A stretch of DNA of 64,000 nt from Myxococcales bacterium (GTDB lineage Bacteria; Myxococcota_A; Polyangia; Polyangiales; Polyangiaceae), in assembly GCA_016706225.1 (NCBI GenBank), contig JADJKB010000005.1:248001-312000 (forward strand), in the 5' to 3' direction. A model generated the notes under the pieces. That model saw only the letters and a list, made by a program, of their open reading frames with translations. It was not told the origin of the DNA and did no database searches. Within the stretch, counting starts at the first letter, position 1. Each line of letters starts with the position of its first letter. A program made the translations under genes and the position numbers. Below, piece after piece: positions 8,322-17,403 of the stretch.

Positions 8322-8327
8322 TACGAT
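8322..8327 (+). promoter_or_regulatory. -10 hexamer TACGAT, start of chemosensory operon
   Basis: TACGAT ends 8 nt before the ATG at 8336. It would drive the eight-gene hydrolase-che operon as a leaderless transcript. No good -35 is visible at the usual distance. Confidence 0.5.
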
Positions 8328-8335
8328 GGGCCGCC

Positions 8336-9235
8336 ATGAAACGGCTCGACGTGGTGCTCTTTGCCGCAGCGCTCTTGGCGCTCGCGTGCGATTCGAGCGA
8401 GTCCAAGTCGAGCAGCGCCCCGCCGCCCAACACTGCGGCACCGGCCCCCGTCGGGAGCGGCGGGCCGTCCATCTTGGTCGTCGCCACGCCCGGTCAGCCG
8501 GCCACCTTCGCTTCCGCCGACGGCGCCGCACTCTCCGGGGAATTGTTCCTGTCACCCGAGCCCAACGCGCCAGCGTTGATCTTGGTTCACCGCCTCGACG
8601 GCGACCGGCAGGAGTTCGCTCCTCTGATCAAGAAGCTGGTGCTGTCACCGAAGCGGTTCAGCATCTTGAGCTTCGACCTGCGCGGCCATGGCGCGTCGAA
8701 GGCTCCCGCGAAGGAGAAGCAGGGAGATCACTCCGCGCTCTCGAAGGACGTCGAAGCCGCCATCAAGCACGTGTCCGAGGCCGCGAAACCCCGGGCCATC
8801 GTGCTCGTGGGCACTTCTATCGGCTGTGCGCTCGTGAGCGAGGTCGCCTTCGCCGAGCCCAAGGTCACGGCTCTCGGTCTGGTGTCTCCCGGCGAGGCCA
8901 TCAGTGGGCACCCGTTGTATCGCCCGTACGCCGAGGTTCGGAACCTGGCAACTTTCATCGCGGGCGCGAAGGACGACACGGTCGCAAAAGCGCCTCTCGA
9001 TGCGCTCGAAAAAATGGCCATGCGCGGGACAGTGAAGCGCTACGAAGGGGCGCGCCACTCCGCGCATTTCTTGGGCGAGGAACATCCCGAGCTCTGGGAC
9101 GACCTCGAGACCTGGGCCATGAGTGTTTTCGCTCAAGAGCCGACCGAACGTCGCTCCTTGTATCTGGCCCCGGGCAAGGAGCCAAAAAAGATCGGGCCCG
9201 GAGCGGTCCCCAAAAAACCGGGGAAAACCCCCTGA
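8336..9235 (+). CDS. Alpha/beta-hydrolase lipoprotein
   Basis: The predicted protein has 299 residues. A lipobox-bearing signal peptide (LLALAC, Cys18) is followed by a Ser/Ala/Pro linker and an alpha/beta-hydrolase fold. The nucleophile elbow is GTSIG with Ser161, the likely acid lies in AKDD (about 212), and the catalytic His is in ARHSAHF (about 241). It would act at the outer face of a membrane on an ester, thioester or similar bond; the substrate is unknown. The frame is open to 8261, but the ATG at 8336 gives the signal peptide directly. Its stop overlaps the cheY start by one base (TGATG). A secreted hydrolase is therefore co-translated with a chemosensory core. Confidence 0.82.
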   Translation: MKRLDVVLFAAALLALACDSSESKSSSAPPPNTAAPAPVGSGGPSILVVATPGQPATFASADGAALSGELFLSPEPNAPALILVHRLDGDRQEFAPLIKKLVLSPKRFSILSFDLRGHGASKAPAKEKQGDHSALSKDVEAAIKHVSEAAKPRAIVLVGTSIGCALVSEVAFAEPKVTALGLVSPGEAISGHPLYRPYAEVRNLATFIAGAKDDTVAKAPLDALEKMAMRGTVKRYEGARHSAHFLGEEHPELWDDLETWAMSVFAQEPTERRSLYLAPGKEPKKIGPGAVPKKPGKTP

Positions 9236-9639
9236 TGCCGCGGGTGCTCGTGGTGGAAGACTCCGGCGCCACGCGTGCGTACGTGCGCGGAGCGCTGACC
9301 GCTGCCGAGGCGGGCGGCAATCTGATCGAGGTGGTGGAAGCCGAGAGTGGCTTCGAAGCGCTGCGGCTCTTGCCGCGCGGGGACTGGGCGCTCGTGATTA
9401 CCGACGTCAACATGCCCGACATCAACGGTCTGGAGCTCTTGTCGTTCATCCGTTCGAGCGAAAGGCATCGCGCAACGCCGGTGCTGCTGATGTCCACTCA
9501 GACCTCGGAGCGGGACCGAGAGCGCGGCATGAAGCTCGGCGCTGCGGGCTACCTCGCCAAGCCGTTCACACCCCAAGAGCTGAGGGACGAGGCGCTCCGT
9601 CACATGCGCTCAGCGGAGGTCGAAAGCCAGCATGGCTGA
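9235..9639 (+). CDS. cheY: CheY-like single-domain response regulator
   Basis: This 134-residue receiver domain has no output domain. The acidic pair is at VVEDSG (about residues 6-11), the phospho-acceptor Asp is in ITDVNMPD, the switch Ser/Thr is in LLMST, and the conserved Lys is in LAKPF. It would receive phosphate from the CheA encoded next and signal to a motor or other effector. Its start overlaps the hydrolase stop by one nucleotide, and its stop overlaps the cheA start by 8 nt. The large insertion after the first helix (EAGGNLIEV) is a mild departure from short CheY proteins. Confidence 0.9.
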   Translation: MPRVLVVEDSGATRAYVRGALTAAEAGGNLIEVVEAESGFEALRLLPRGDWALVITDVNMPDINGLELLSFIRSSERHRATPVLLMSTQTSERDRERGMKLGAAGYLAKPFTPQELRDEALRHMRSAEVESQHG

Positions 9640-11743
9640 CCCGGGGGAGCGGGCGCGCGAAGAGTTCTTCACCGAGGCGCAGGAGATCGTCGAGGCCTTC
9701 TCGCGAAACCTGCTCTCCCTCGACGCGACGCTCAAGGCGGGCGGGGACGACCCTTCCCTCGTCAACGAAGCGTTTCGCGCAGTTCACACCCTCAAGGGGC
9801 TGGCAGGGCTGTTTGGCGCTTCGAAGATGGGAATGCTGTCCCACCGGCTCGAAGACGTGCTCGACGCGCTGCGCCTGGGGCGCATGCACCTGAGCCCGCA
9901 GGTGCTCGATACACTCTTTTCCGCGGTCGACGTCTACGCTCAAATTCTGGTGGCCGAGAAGGAGGGTTCGGAGGCGCCGCTCGCCGCCGTGGACGATCTC
10001 TGCGCCGTGCTCGACGCGCTCGGGTCCGGTGGTGTTCCAGCGGGCCAGCTCGGGTCCAGCTACGAGCTGGACCCCGGGCTGCTCGCAGTGCTCACCGAGT
10101 ACGAAGAGCACAGGCTGCGCGCCAACATCGAGCACGGTCTCGCGCTCTACCGGTTGCGCGTGCAGTTCGATCTAGCAACAATCGATCGTGCCCTGGAAGA
10201 GATCAAGGAGCGCGCAAAACGCCACGGTGAGATCATCACCTACCTGCCCACCGGCGAATCGGCTAGCCCCGATACCATCGAGCTCGATCTGCTCATGGCG
10301 TCGCGCGACGATCTGGCGACACTGATCGGCACACTGGGCGCCGACCACGTCGTGATCGAAGCGGTCCCACGCCGTCGCCGGCCTTCCCTGGCAGCCGGCA
10401 CCTTGCACCCACCACCTCCGGGCGGAGGGACGCTCGTCTCGTTGGCGCCTCCGGCGCCTGGAGCCGAGGCCTTGGTCGAGGAAGAGCCGGCGCCGGCGGA
10501 GCACGCGGCCTCACTCAAGTCCGTGACTCAGACGGTGCGGGTGGACATCAAGAAGCTCGACCACCTGATGAACATCGTCGGTGAGCTCAGCATCGTGCGG
10601 GGGGTCCTCTCGCGGCTGTCGGAGCGGGTGCGAGCGGACGGACAGCGGCAGCTCTCCGCCGAGATCCTGCGCGTGCACCGCAATTTCGACCGGCGCCTGG
10701 GTGAGCTCCGAGATGCGATCCTCGAGGTGCGCATGGTCCCCCTCGGTCAAGTGTTCGACCGCCTCGCGCGGGTAGTGCGGCAAATCAGTCGTGACGTCGG
10801 CAAGGAAATCCGGCTGGTCATCACCGGCGCCGAAACCGAGATCGACAAACTCATCGTCGAGGAGCTGAGCGACCCGCTGATGCACATGATCCGGAACGCC
10901 ATCGATCACGGCATCGAGTCGGCAGAGGTTCGTGAAAGAGCCGGCAAGCCGCCCGCCGGCACGATCGCCCTGAATGCCTATCAGAAGGGCAATCACGTCA
11001 TGATCGAGATCGAAGACGACGGCGGCGGCATCGACGAGGAAGCGCTGCTGGAGAAGGCAGTGGCGTTCGGCCGCATTGCGCGGGCCGAGGCCCACGACCT
11101 GAGCCGACAGGAGCTGCTCGGGTTGATCTTCACTCCCGGGGTCAGCACCCGAGACGAGCCGGGGGATTTCAGCGGCCGGGGCGTTGGCATGGATGTGGTC
11201 AAGACCAACCTCGGCAAGATTGGCGGGGTCATCGACGTGCACAGCGAGCGCGGCATCGGCACGAAGATGACGATCACGCTGCCGATCACGCTGGCCATCG
11301 TCAACGCGCTGCTGGTGCGGGTCGCGGGCCAGGTGTTCGCGATCGCCGTGAGCAGTGTGTCGGAGGCGATCGTGTTCGACCCGCGCAAGCTGAAGCGAAT
11401 CGATGGACGCGAGGTCATTTCGCTGCGTGGTAAGACGCTGCCGATTTGTCGCCTAGACGCGGTACTCGCCCTGGCCAGCGAGGGGCCCAGCGAAGGACGC
11501 CGTTATGTGGTCGTGACGTCGCTCGGCGCGCGACGCCTCGGGCTGGTGGTGGACGCGGTGCTGGGGCAAGAGGACATCGTGATCAAGGCGCTCGGTGCGT
11601 CGTTCGACGACATTCGATGTCTCTCGGGGGCGACCGAGCTGGGCGACCAGCGTGTGGGTCTGGTGCTCGACCCCGCGGCGTTGCTCGAGGAGGTACTGGC
11701 GTCGGCCGAGACGGCGGCGCTGGGGGCGGCTCTCGGTGGCTGA
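9632..11743 (+). CDS. cheA: Chemosensory histidine kinase CheA
   Basis: The chain has 703 residues. The HPt domain is at about 5-110, with phospho-His52 in AVHTLKGLAG. The middle region (about 145-270) sits where P2 would be but has no clear P2 signature. The dimerisation domain follows (about 295-360, KLDHLMNIVGELSIV). The HATPase domain has an N-box DPLMHMIRNAIDHG at about 414-427 and a G-box with GRGVGMDVVK. The CheW-like regulatory domain occupies about 560-700. It would autophosphorylate and pass phosphate to CheY and CheB. No receiver is fused to it. It overlaps cheY by 8 nt and cheW by 8 nt. Confidence 0.95.
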   Translation: MADPGERAREEFFTEAQEIVEAFSRNLLSLDATLKAGGDDPSLVNEAFRAVHTLKGLAGLFGASKMGMLSHRLEDVLDALRLGRMHLSPQVLDTLFSAVDVYAQILVAEKEGSEAPLAAVDDLCAVLDALGSGGVPAGQLGSSYELDPGLLAVLTEYEEHRLRANIEHGLALYRLRVQFDLATIDRALEEIKERAKRHGEIITYLPTGESASPDTIELDLLMASRDDLATLIGTLGADHVVIEAVPRRRRPSLAAGTLHPPPPGGGTLVSLAPPAPGAEALVEEEPAPAEHAASLKSVTQTVRVDIKKLDHLMNIVGELSIVRGVLSRLSERVRADGQRQLSAEILRVHRNFDRRLGELRDAILEVRMVPLGQVFDRLARVVRQISRDVGKEIRLVITGAETEIDKLIVEELSDPLMHMIRNAIDHGIESAEVRERAGKPPAGTIALNAYQKGNHVMIEIEDDGGGIDEEALLEKAVAFGRIARAEAHDLSRQELLGLIFTPGVSTRDEPGDFSGRGVGMDVVKTNLGKIGGVIDVHSERGIGTKMTITLPITLAIVNALLVRVAGQVFAIAVSSVSEAIVFDPRKLKRIDGREVISLRGKTLPICRLDAVLALASEGPSEGRRYVVVTSLGARRLGLVVDAVLGQEDIVIKALGASFDDIRCLSGATELGDQRVGLVLDPAALLEEVLASAETAALGAALGG

Positions 11744-12242
11744 CCTCCAGAAGTTGCCCGCTCGCGGCTCGCACCGACGCAACCTCGCTCACGTGGGCCC
11801 GGTCCGCGAGTTCCTCGTGCTCGCCCTCGGAGGCGATGACTACGGCGTGGAATTGACCAGCATCCGCGAGATCCTGAACCCGCCGCCGATCACGCCGGTG
11901 CCCCGGGCAAACAAGGCGATCCTCGGCGTGTGTAGCGTCCGCGGGTTGTTGGTCACCGTGCTCGATCTGCGGCGGCGGCTCGACCTCGAGCCGAACTCGG
12001 CGCCGAAGCGCCGGCGCTTGCTGCTCACCAACGGTGCGCGGGACGAGGTGTTCGGGATCATCGTCGACGAGGTGCGCCAGGTCGTGCGCCTGACCGAGAG
12101 TGAGCTCGAGCTCTCGAGCGCCGTGCTCGGGGACGACGTCGCGGATCACGTGCTTGGCATCGGCCGACCCCAGAGCGCACAAAACGTGATCATCTTGCTC
12201 GATCTGTCTCGCGTGGTGGCGCTCTCGCCGGAGGAGAAGTGA
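11736..12242 (+). CDS. cheW: CheW adaptor, first copy
   Basis: The 168-residue CheW-like beta-barrel protein would couple CheA to receptors. Conserved pieces are FLVLALGGDDYGVEL, SIREILNPPPITPVP (the classic CheW loop), RGLLVTVLDLRRRL and GIIVDEV. The start is taken as the GTG at 11736, which overlaps the end of cheA by 8 nt, matching the spacing used elsewhere in the operon. The frame is open further upstream, but there the codon use is that of a shadow of cheA. Its stop overlaps the next start as TGATG. Confidence 0.9.
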   Translation: MADLQKLPARGSHRRNLAHVGPVREFLVLALGGDDYGVELTSIREILNPPPITPVPRANKAILGVCSVRGLLVTVLDLRRRLDLEPNSAPKRRRLLLTNGARDEVFGIIVDEVRQVVRLTESELELSSAVLGDDVADHVLGIGRPQSAQNVIILLDLSRVVALSPEEK

Positions 12243-12739
12243 TGGCTGGCGGAAAGATGAGGCCAGATCCTCAGAAAAGCTTGGTTGGGTTCACGGTGGG
12301 CGACGTCAGGTACGCCGTCCCCATCTCGGCAGTCCGAGAGATCGTCAATCCCCTCGACCTCACGCTGCTCCCGCACTCTCCGCTGTCCGTCGCGGGTGTC
12401 GCCAATCATCGCGGTGCGGTGATCCCTGTCGTCGATCTACGAGCGCGATTCGGCCTGCCGCGCGCGTCGGATCAGCGGCGCGCCAAATGGATCTTGGTCG
12501 ACGTCGAGGCTCGAACCGTGGGGTTGATGGTGGATGGGGTCACGGAGGTGTTCGGCACCGGGGGAGCAGACCTCGAGCCGGCGCCGAATCTGGGCGCGGG
12601 TGACGACGTACGGGGCATCATTGGTGTCGCCAAACAGCCCGACGGCATGGTGTTCGTGCTCGACGTGTCGCGCTTCGACTCGATCGTCGCGCCGCTCGCC
12701 GCCCAGGGGCTGCTCGGCACCGGAGAGCCTGGGTCGTGA
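12242..12739 (+). CDS. cheW: CheW adaptor, second copy
   Basis: The 165-residue protein is a second CheW-like domain with GFTVGDVRYAVPISAV, REIVNPLDLTLLPHSP and HRGAVIPVVDLRARFGLP. Having two CheW proteins beside one CheA suggests either two receptor classes or a core array linker. The sequence is only moderately similar to the first copy, so this is not a recent duplication. The ATG at 12242 overlaps the preceding stop. Its own stop overlaps the GTG of the HEAT-repeat gene by 4 nt. Confidence 0.9.
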   Translation: MAGGKMRPDPQKSLVGFTVGDVRYAVPISAVREIVNPLDLTLLPHSPLSVAGVANHRGAVIPVVDLRARFGLPRASDQRRAKWILVDVEARTVGLMVDGVTEVFGTGGADLEPAPNLGAGDDVRGIIGVAKQPDGMVFVLDVSRFDSIVAPLAAQGLLGTGEPGS

Positions 12740-14838
12740 GTGACGGCGCGGCGCTCGAGCAGGCGCTCGCCACCGGCGACGTCGAAGAGCGCCGACGGGA
12801 GGTCGCGCGCCTGCGCACTCTCCCCACTCTCGCTCGTCCCGAGCTGCTCCTGACTGCGCTCGGTGACGTCGATTGGCGTGTGCGCAAGGAGGCTGTGCTC
12901 TCACTGGTGGCCTTTGCGGACAAGGCCGAGGTGCTCGAATTGCTCTTGGGTGCGCTTCGGCCCAACGACAACGTCGGTTTGAGAAACAGCGCAGTCGAGG
13001 CGCTGGCGAGCTGCGGGGTGAGCGCACTGCCTTCGCTCGCGCGGGCGCTCGGAGCGCTCGATCCGGACGGGCGGAAGCTGGTGGTCGATGTCCTCTGCAA
13101 AGGTGGCCGACCGGAATCGTTGCCGCTGCTTCGCTCCCTGGTGCGCGATCCCGACGTCAACGTACGCGGAGCGGCGGTGGAAGCGGTCGCCACTGTGGGC
13201 AATGGTTGCGCCGAGGAGGCCATCGCCATCTTGGACGCCTGTCTCGACGCCCCCGAGCCCTTCGTACGGCTCGCCGCGCTCGACGGCTTGAATCGACTCG
13301 GGGCGATCTTGCCCTGGGAGCGGCTGGCGCCGCTGGTCGGTGATCCGGTGCTCGGTTCGCGCGCGCTCATCGCCGCCGCACGCTGCGGCGCCGAGCCCGC
13401 TGCCGACGTGCTCTTGCTCGCGCTTGGGTCAGCGCGCGATCTGGGATTTTCCGAGGTGCTTGGCGCAATCATCGAGCTTGCGCGGACCAGCCCCGCGGGT
13501 CGTGCGCGGCTCCAGGCCGGCGCTGGAAAAGTCTCCAGGGACGACATGGACCGCGTTCTCCGTCTCGCCGGTGACGAGCTGGCGTTGCCGCAGGCCCGGC
13601 GTCATGCGCTGGGCGTCGCAGGACTACTACGCGCGGCCGCTGCGGCTGTCGTTGCGGTGTCCGCGCTCTCGGACGATGCGCTGGCAGAGGAGGCCGAGCT
13701 GGCGCTGGCCGAGCTCGGAAGTGTCGCCGTCCCGGCGCTGGTGGCCGGCGCGGACGGTTCGAGCTGGGAGCAGCGCGCCGCCTGCATCGCGCTGCTCGGA
13801 CCGATGGCCGCCGTCGAGCCTGACGCGGCAGCAGCGGCCAAGCGTGCGCTTCAGGATCCGGTCCCAGAGGTGGTCGCCGCTGCGCTCGACGCACTCTCGG
13901 CTGCCGGGGATCGCTCCGCTCTCGGTGACGCTGCCAGACTGCTCTCGGCGGGACCTCGGGTGACGCAGGCGGCGCATCGCGCGCTAGTGGCGTTGGCGCG
14001 GCGGCATCCCGCGGACGCCGAGAAGCTAGTGCAGGCGGCGAGCCCAAAGGGAGCGGAGGCGGAGGCAGCTGCGATCGCAATCGAGGTGCTCGGGCCCGGG
14101 CGACCGCAGGCGCGAGCTCATTTGGACTTCCTCGCGGCCGCCCTCGACGGACCATTCCCCAGCGCTCGGGCCGCTGCACTCTCCGCGCTCTCGGCGATGG
14201 TCGATGCGTCTGCACTCGAGCCCGTGGCATTTGCCTTGAGTGACGAGGAACCCCTCGTGCGGCTTGCCGCAGTGCGTGCGCTCGGCCGCCTGCGGGGCTC
14301 GGACGGACGCGCGCTCGGCGTCGAACGCCTCACCGAGGTCGCCCGTTCCACGACCGAAGTCGTCTTGGCGGCCGCAGCGGCCCGTGCGCTGGGCGAAGTC
14401 GCCGACTCACGCGCAGCTCCTGTGCTCTCCGGCCTGATCGATCGGCAGCCAATCTTGGCCGTGGCCGCCATCGAGGCCCTGTCTCGGTACGAGCAGGGGC
14501 TTGGCCGCGAAGCCTTCACGCAAGCGCTGGGTCACGCCGACACCGAGGTCGTCAAGACGGCGATGCGGGCCCTGTCTACCGGGACCCCGGCGGGGATGGC
14601 CGAGCTGCTCGCAGGCTGTCTCGATCATCGGGAGTGGGACGTGCGCCGGCTGGCCGCCGAGTTGATGGGCTCACTCGGGGGCGACACGGCGCTCGCTGCA
14701 CTCCGCGGCAGGCTGTCGCTGGAAGCTCATGATCTGGTCTGTGAGGCCATCGCGCACGCGATCGCCGAAGCCGAGGGTGCGAGCGGGCGACGGCGCACGG
14801 CTCCCCCGCCGAGCCTGCGCGGGGTGCCGCGGCGATGA
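12736..14838 (+). CDS. HEAT-repeat protein of the chemosensory operon
   Basis: The chain has 700 residues built almost entirely of about 30-residue helical repeats: DVDWRVRKEAVLSLVAFAD, DPDVNVRGAAVEAVATVG and DEEPLVRLAAVRALGRLRG are clear HEAT/PBS-lyase-type units. No signal peptide or catalytic motif is seen. Such superhelices are protein-binding scaffolds. Its position between cheW and cheR, with overlaps of 4 nt on both sides, indicates a dedicated role in the chemosensory complex, for instance as the pathway target or as an array scaffold. HEAT proteins do occur in some myxobacterial che clusters, but the partner here is an inference. Confidence 0.88.
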   Translation: MSDGAALEQALATGDVEERRREVARLRTLPTLARPELLLTALGDVDWRVRKEAVLSLVAFADKAEVLELLLGALRPNDNVGLRNSAVEALASCGVSALPSLARALGALDPDGRKLVVDVLCKGGRPESLPLLRSLVRDPDVNVRGAAVEAVATVGNGCAEEAIAILDACLDAPEPFVRLAALDGLNRLGAILPWERLAPLVGDPVLGSRALIAAARCGAEPAADVLLLALGSARDLGFSEVLGAIIELARTSPAGRARLQAGAGKVSRDDMDRVLRLAGDELALPQARRHALGVAGLLRAAAAAVVAVSALSDDALAEEAELALAELGSVAVPALVAGADGSSWEQRAACIALLGPMAAVEPDAAAAAKRALQDPVPEVVAAALDALSAAGDRSALGDAARLLSAGPRVTQAAHRALVALARRHPADAEKLVQAASPKGAEAEAAAIAIEVLGPGRPQARAHLDFLAAALDGPFPSARAAALSALSAMVDASALEPVAFALSDEEPLVRLAAVRALGRLRGSDGRALGVERLTEVARSTTEVVLAAAAARALGEVADSRAAPVLSGLIDRQPILAVAAIEALSRYEQGLGREAFTQALGHADTEVVKTAMRALSTGTPAGMAELLAGCLDHREWDVRRLAAELMGSLGGDTALAALRGRLSLEAHDLVCEAIAHAIAEAEGASGRRRTAPPPSLRGVPRR

Positions 14839-15710
14839 TCCCAGCGTCGCAGCGCCCCCGGCTCGAGCCGGACGTCTTTCATCTGCTGCGAGACTTGATC
14901 AACGCGCACGCGGGCCTCGAGTTCCACGACGACTCGCTCTACGCCTTCGAGCGGCGGTTGTCCGAGCGGGTCGCAGCGCTCTCCTTGACGGGCTTCAACG
15001 AGTACTACCAGTACCTGCGCCTCGCGAGCGGTGGCATCGCGGAGCTGGATGAGGTCATCGAGCTCTTGACCACGAAGGAGACGTACTTCTTTCGGCAGGA
15101 GTATCAGCTCAGAGCGCTGACCGAGGAGGTCTTGCCCGAGCTCGCCCGGGTCAACCAGCGCGTTCGCCGACTGGCCATCTGGAGCGCGGGCTGCGCGACC
15201 GGGGAGGAGGCCTACACCCTGGCGATGTGTGTGCTCGAGACCAAACTCTTCGAGGGCTGGGAGGTGCGCGTCATCGGCAGTGACATCTCCAAACGCAGCG
15301 TCGCCAGTGCGCGCCGCGGCGTGTATCGGCCCAACGCCTTTCGTTCCACACCCCCCGCCGTCCGGCGGACCTATTTCGAGGAGCGCCCCGACGGCAGCCA
15401 CATCTCCGAGAGCGTGAAGCGCCTGTGTCACTTCGGCCAGCTGAACCTTCTGGAGGCTTCGCGCTCGTCGATCGTCGGCCGGGTCGACCTGGTCCTGTGC
15501 CGCAACGTCCTCATCTATTTCGACGCGCGTTCACGGGCCAAGGTGATCTCGAATCTGTACGATCGCCTGCTTCCCGGGGGTTTCCTGCTGCTCGGCCACT
15601 CGGAATCCCTGTGGAACGTTTCCACTGCCTTCGAGCTCGTCCATCTGAGGGACGATCTGGTGTACAGAAAACCCCTGATCACCGGCCGGCTAGACCGACC
15701 GCTCGAGTGA
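14835..15710 (+). CDS. cheR: Chemoreceptor methyltransferase CheR
   Basis: The predicted protein has 291 residues. The helical N-domain covers about residues 1-85 and includes VIELLTTKETYFFRQ. The SAM-binding domain follows with LAIWSAGCATGEEAYTLA, the acidic residue in VIGSDISKRS, and CRNVLIYFD near the C-terminus. It methylates glutamates on chemoreceptors using SAM, yet no receptor gene is present in this operon. The ATG overlaps the HEAT gene stop as ATGA, and its stop overlaps cheB as TGATG. Confidence 0.95.
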   Translation: MIPASQRPRLEPDVFHLLRDLINAHAGLEFHDDSLYAFERRLSERVAALSLTGFNEYYQYLRLASGGIAELDEVIELLTTKETYFFRQEYQLRALTEEVLPELARVNQRVRRLAIWSAGCATGEEAYTLAMCVLETKLFEGWEVRVIGSDISKRSVASARRGVYRPNAFRSTPPAVRRTYFEERPDGSHISESVKRLCHFGQLNLLEASRSSIVGRVDLVLCRNVLIYFDARSRAKVISNLYDRLLPGGFLLLGHSESLWNVSTAFELVHLRDDLVYRKPLITGRLDRPLE

Positions 15711-16786
15711 TGGCGAACATGGACATTCCGGTCATTGCCCCCTCCACGGTCCTGGTCGTCGACGACTCGGCCTTCAATCGGCGCAACATCTCGGAGATGC
15801 TCGAGACGAGCTCCGAGGTGCGGGTCGTCGGCAAGGCGGGGGACGGTGAGGAGGCGCTGCGCCTGGCGCTCTCGCTGCGGCCGGACGTCATCACGCTCGA
15901 CCTCGAGATGCCGCGGATGGATGGCTTCACGTTCCTCAGAATCCTGATGAGCAAGCTGCCGACTCCGGTCATCGTGGTCTCGAGCTACAGCGCGAAAGAG
16001 AACGTGTTCCGCGCGCTCGAGCTCGGCGCGCTCGATTTCGTCGCCAAACCCGACCAGAAGAGCGACGGCGACTTTCAAGGTATCGCCGCCGAGCTGCTGG
16101 CAAAGGTGCTGCTCGCTCGCACCCTCCGGCGCGGTGTCATCGTGGCACGACCGCAGCTCGACTCCCTGCCCGGCACCGACTCGGTCCCGCCGCGCTCCGC
16201 CGAGCGGCTGCCCCCGCGGCACGTGATCGGGATCGCCTCGAGCACGGGCGGTCCAACGGCGCTGATGCAGCTCATGTCACGCATGCCGGCGCGTTATCCC
16301 AACGCAGTGGTCGTGGCGCAGCACATGCCGGAGAAGTTCACCCGAACGTTCGCCGAGCGACTAGGCCGGCGCAGTGAGCTGGACATCCGGGAGGCCGTGG
16401 AGGCTGACGAATTGGTTGCCGGAGTCGCCCTGGTTTGTCCGGGCGGGCGCTCAGTCGTGCTCGATCCGCGTCCGCCGACGTCGATGCCGAGGGTCCGGGT
16501 CCGGCCCCCGGCGGCCGACGACCGCTACGTCCCCAGCGCGGACCGGCTGTTCACGAGCTTGGCGGAGGCCCAGGGGTCTCGCGCCGTGGGGGTGATTCTC
16601 ACCGGCATGGGGGACGACGGTGTCGTCGGCGCGCAGGCCATTCTGAAGGCCGGCGGCGTGGTGGTGGCGGAGAGTGAGGCCACCGCGATCGTGTACGGCA
16701 TGCCCGGCGCCGCGATGCGCGCCAAGGTCGTCACACACTCGCTCGCGCTGCCCGAGATCGCCGAATATCTCGCGTCTCTGACCTGA
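15710..16786 (+). CDS. cheB: Chemotaxis protein-glutamate methylesterase CheB
   Basis: The protein has 358 residues. The receiver domain is at about 13-130, with acidic pair D18-D19, phospho-acceptor Asp64 (ITLDLEMP) and Lys in FVAKP. A linker precedes the methylesterase domain, with catalytic Ser178 in IASSTGGP, His in AQHMPEKF and Asp in TGMGDDG. It removes methyl groups from receptors after phosphorylation by CheA. It is the last gene of the operon. The ATG at 15710 overlaps the cheR stop. No CheD, CheZ or CheC gene follows. Confidence 0.95.
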   Translation: MANMDIPVIAPSTVLVVDDSAFNRRNISEMLETSSEVRVVGKAGDGEEALRLALSLRPDVITLDLEMPRMDGFTFLRILMSKLPTPVIVVSSYSAKENVFRALELGALDFVAKPDQKSDGDFQGIAAELLAKVLLARTLRRGVIVARPQLDSLPGTDSVPPRSAERLPPRHVIGIASSTGGPTALMQLMSRMPARYPNAVVVAQHMPEKFTRTFAERLGRRSELDIREAVEADELVAGVALVCPGGRSVVLDPRPPTSMPRVRVRPPAADDRYVPSADRLFTSLAEAQGSRAVGVILTGMGDDGVVGAQAILKAGGVVVAESEATAIVYGMPGAAMRAKVVTHSLALPEIAEYLASLT

Positions 16787-16808
16787 GTTGCCCGGGCTCC
16801 GCGCGAGG

Positions 16809-16837
16809 TTGACACGTCGGAGACGGGTGCACATGGT
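16809..16837 (+). promoter_or_regulatory. Possible promoter of the Hsp20 pair
   Basis: TTGACA is exact at 16809-16814, but the -10 at the usual spacing (around 16832-16837, CATGGT) is poor. No CIRCE inverted repeat is visible, so heat-shock control cannot be assigned from sequence. Confidence 0.3.
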
Positions 16838-16948
16838 GCCCTCAGTCCACGTCCTTGGTGCCTCTACAGAGGCCCGTGGGCAATCGGAGTCGACCCGGGG
16901 ACGGGTGATTCTGTCGGTCGACTCTCACGAGATCGAGGAGGAAGAACC

Positions 16949-17392
16949 ATGTTCGGATATCACAGAGATTTCGATCGCACACTCGCGATCATGGACCAGC
17001 TTCGGCGACGCATGGATGGCGTCTTCGACGACTTCGGCAGCGGCGGTGACCCGGAGATCGCAACCGGAAACGTGCCCCGCGTGAACTTCCACGACACCGG
17101 CAATACCTATGTTTTCACCGCAGATTTGCCGGGGGTTCGCGAGTCAGACCTGAACCTGACCCTGAATCAGGAGGTGCTGACGCTCAGCGGTGAGCGCAAA
17201 GCGGACGCGCCGGAGGGTTACGCCGCGTATCGGCAAGAGCGCGGTGCCTATCGCTTCTCGCGCAGCTTCGCGCTGCCCGCCAAGGTCGACCCCGAGAAGA
17301 CGGCGGCGGTGTTGAAGGACGGCGTGCTCACGCTGACGTTGGAAAAAGCGCCCGAGGTCAAGCCGCGGCAGATCGCCGTCAAGGTTGCCTGA
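16949..17392 (+). CDS. Hsp20/alpha-crystallin small heat shock protein
   Basis: The 147-residue protein has an alpha-crystallin domain at about 43-145: PRVNFHDTGNTYVFTADLPG, LTLSGER and GVLTLTLEKAPE with the A-x-x-x-n-G-v-L-like motif KDGVLTLTL. It is an ATP-independent holdase that binds unfolding proteins and forms oligomers. A strong Shine-Dalgarno (GAGGAGGAAG) precedes the ATG, which marks it as a normal leadered mRNA, unlike many neighbours. A second Hsp20 gene starts 11 bp downstream, so the pair is an operon. Confidence 0.95.
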   Translation: MFGYHRDFDRTLAIMDQLRRRMDGVFDDFGSGGDPEIATGNVPRVNFHDTGNTYVFTADLPGVRESDLNLTLNQEVLTLSGERKADAPEGYAAYRQERGAYRFSRSFALPAKVDPEKTAAVLKDGVLTLTLEKAPEVKPRQIAVKVA

Positions 17393-17403
17393 GAGGAGAA
17401 GCC

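Noticed and set aside
16809..16837. Strong heat-shock promoter of the Hsp20 genes
   Set aside because: The -35 is perfect but the -10 is poor and there is no CIRCE or sigma32-like pair, so it is kept only as a weak promoter.
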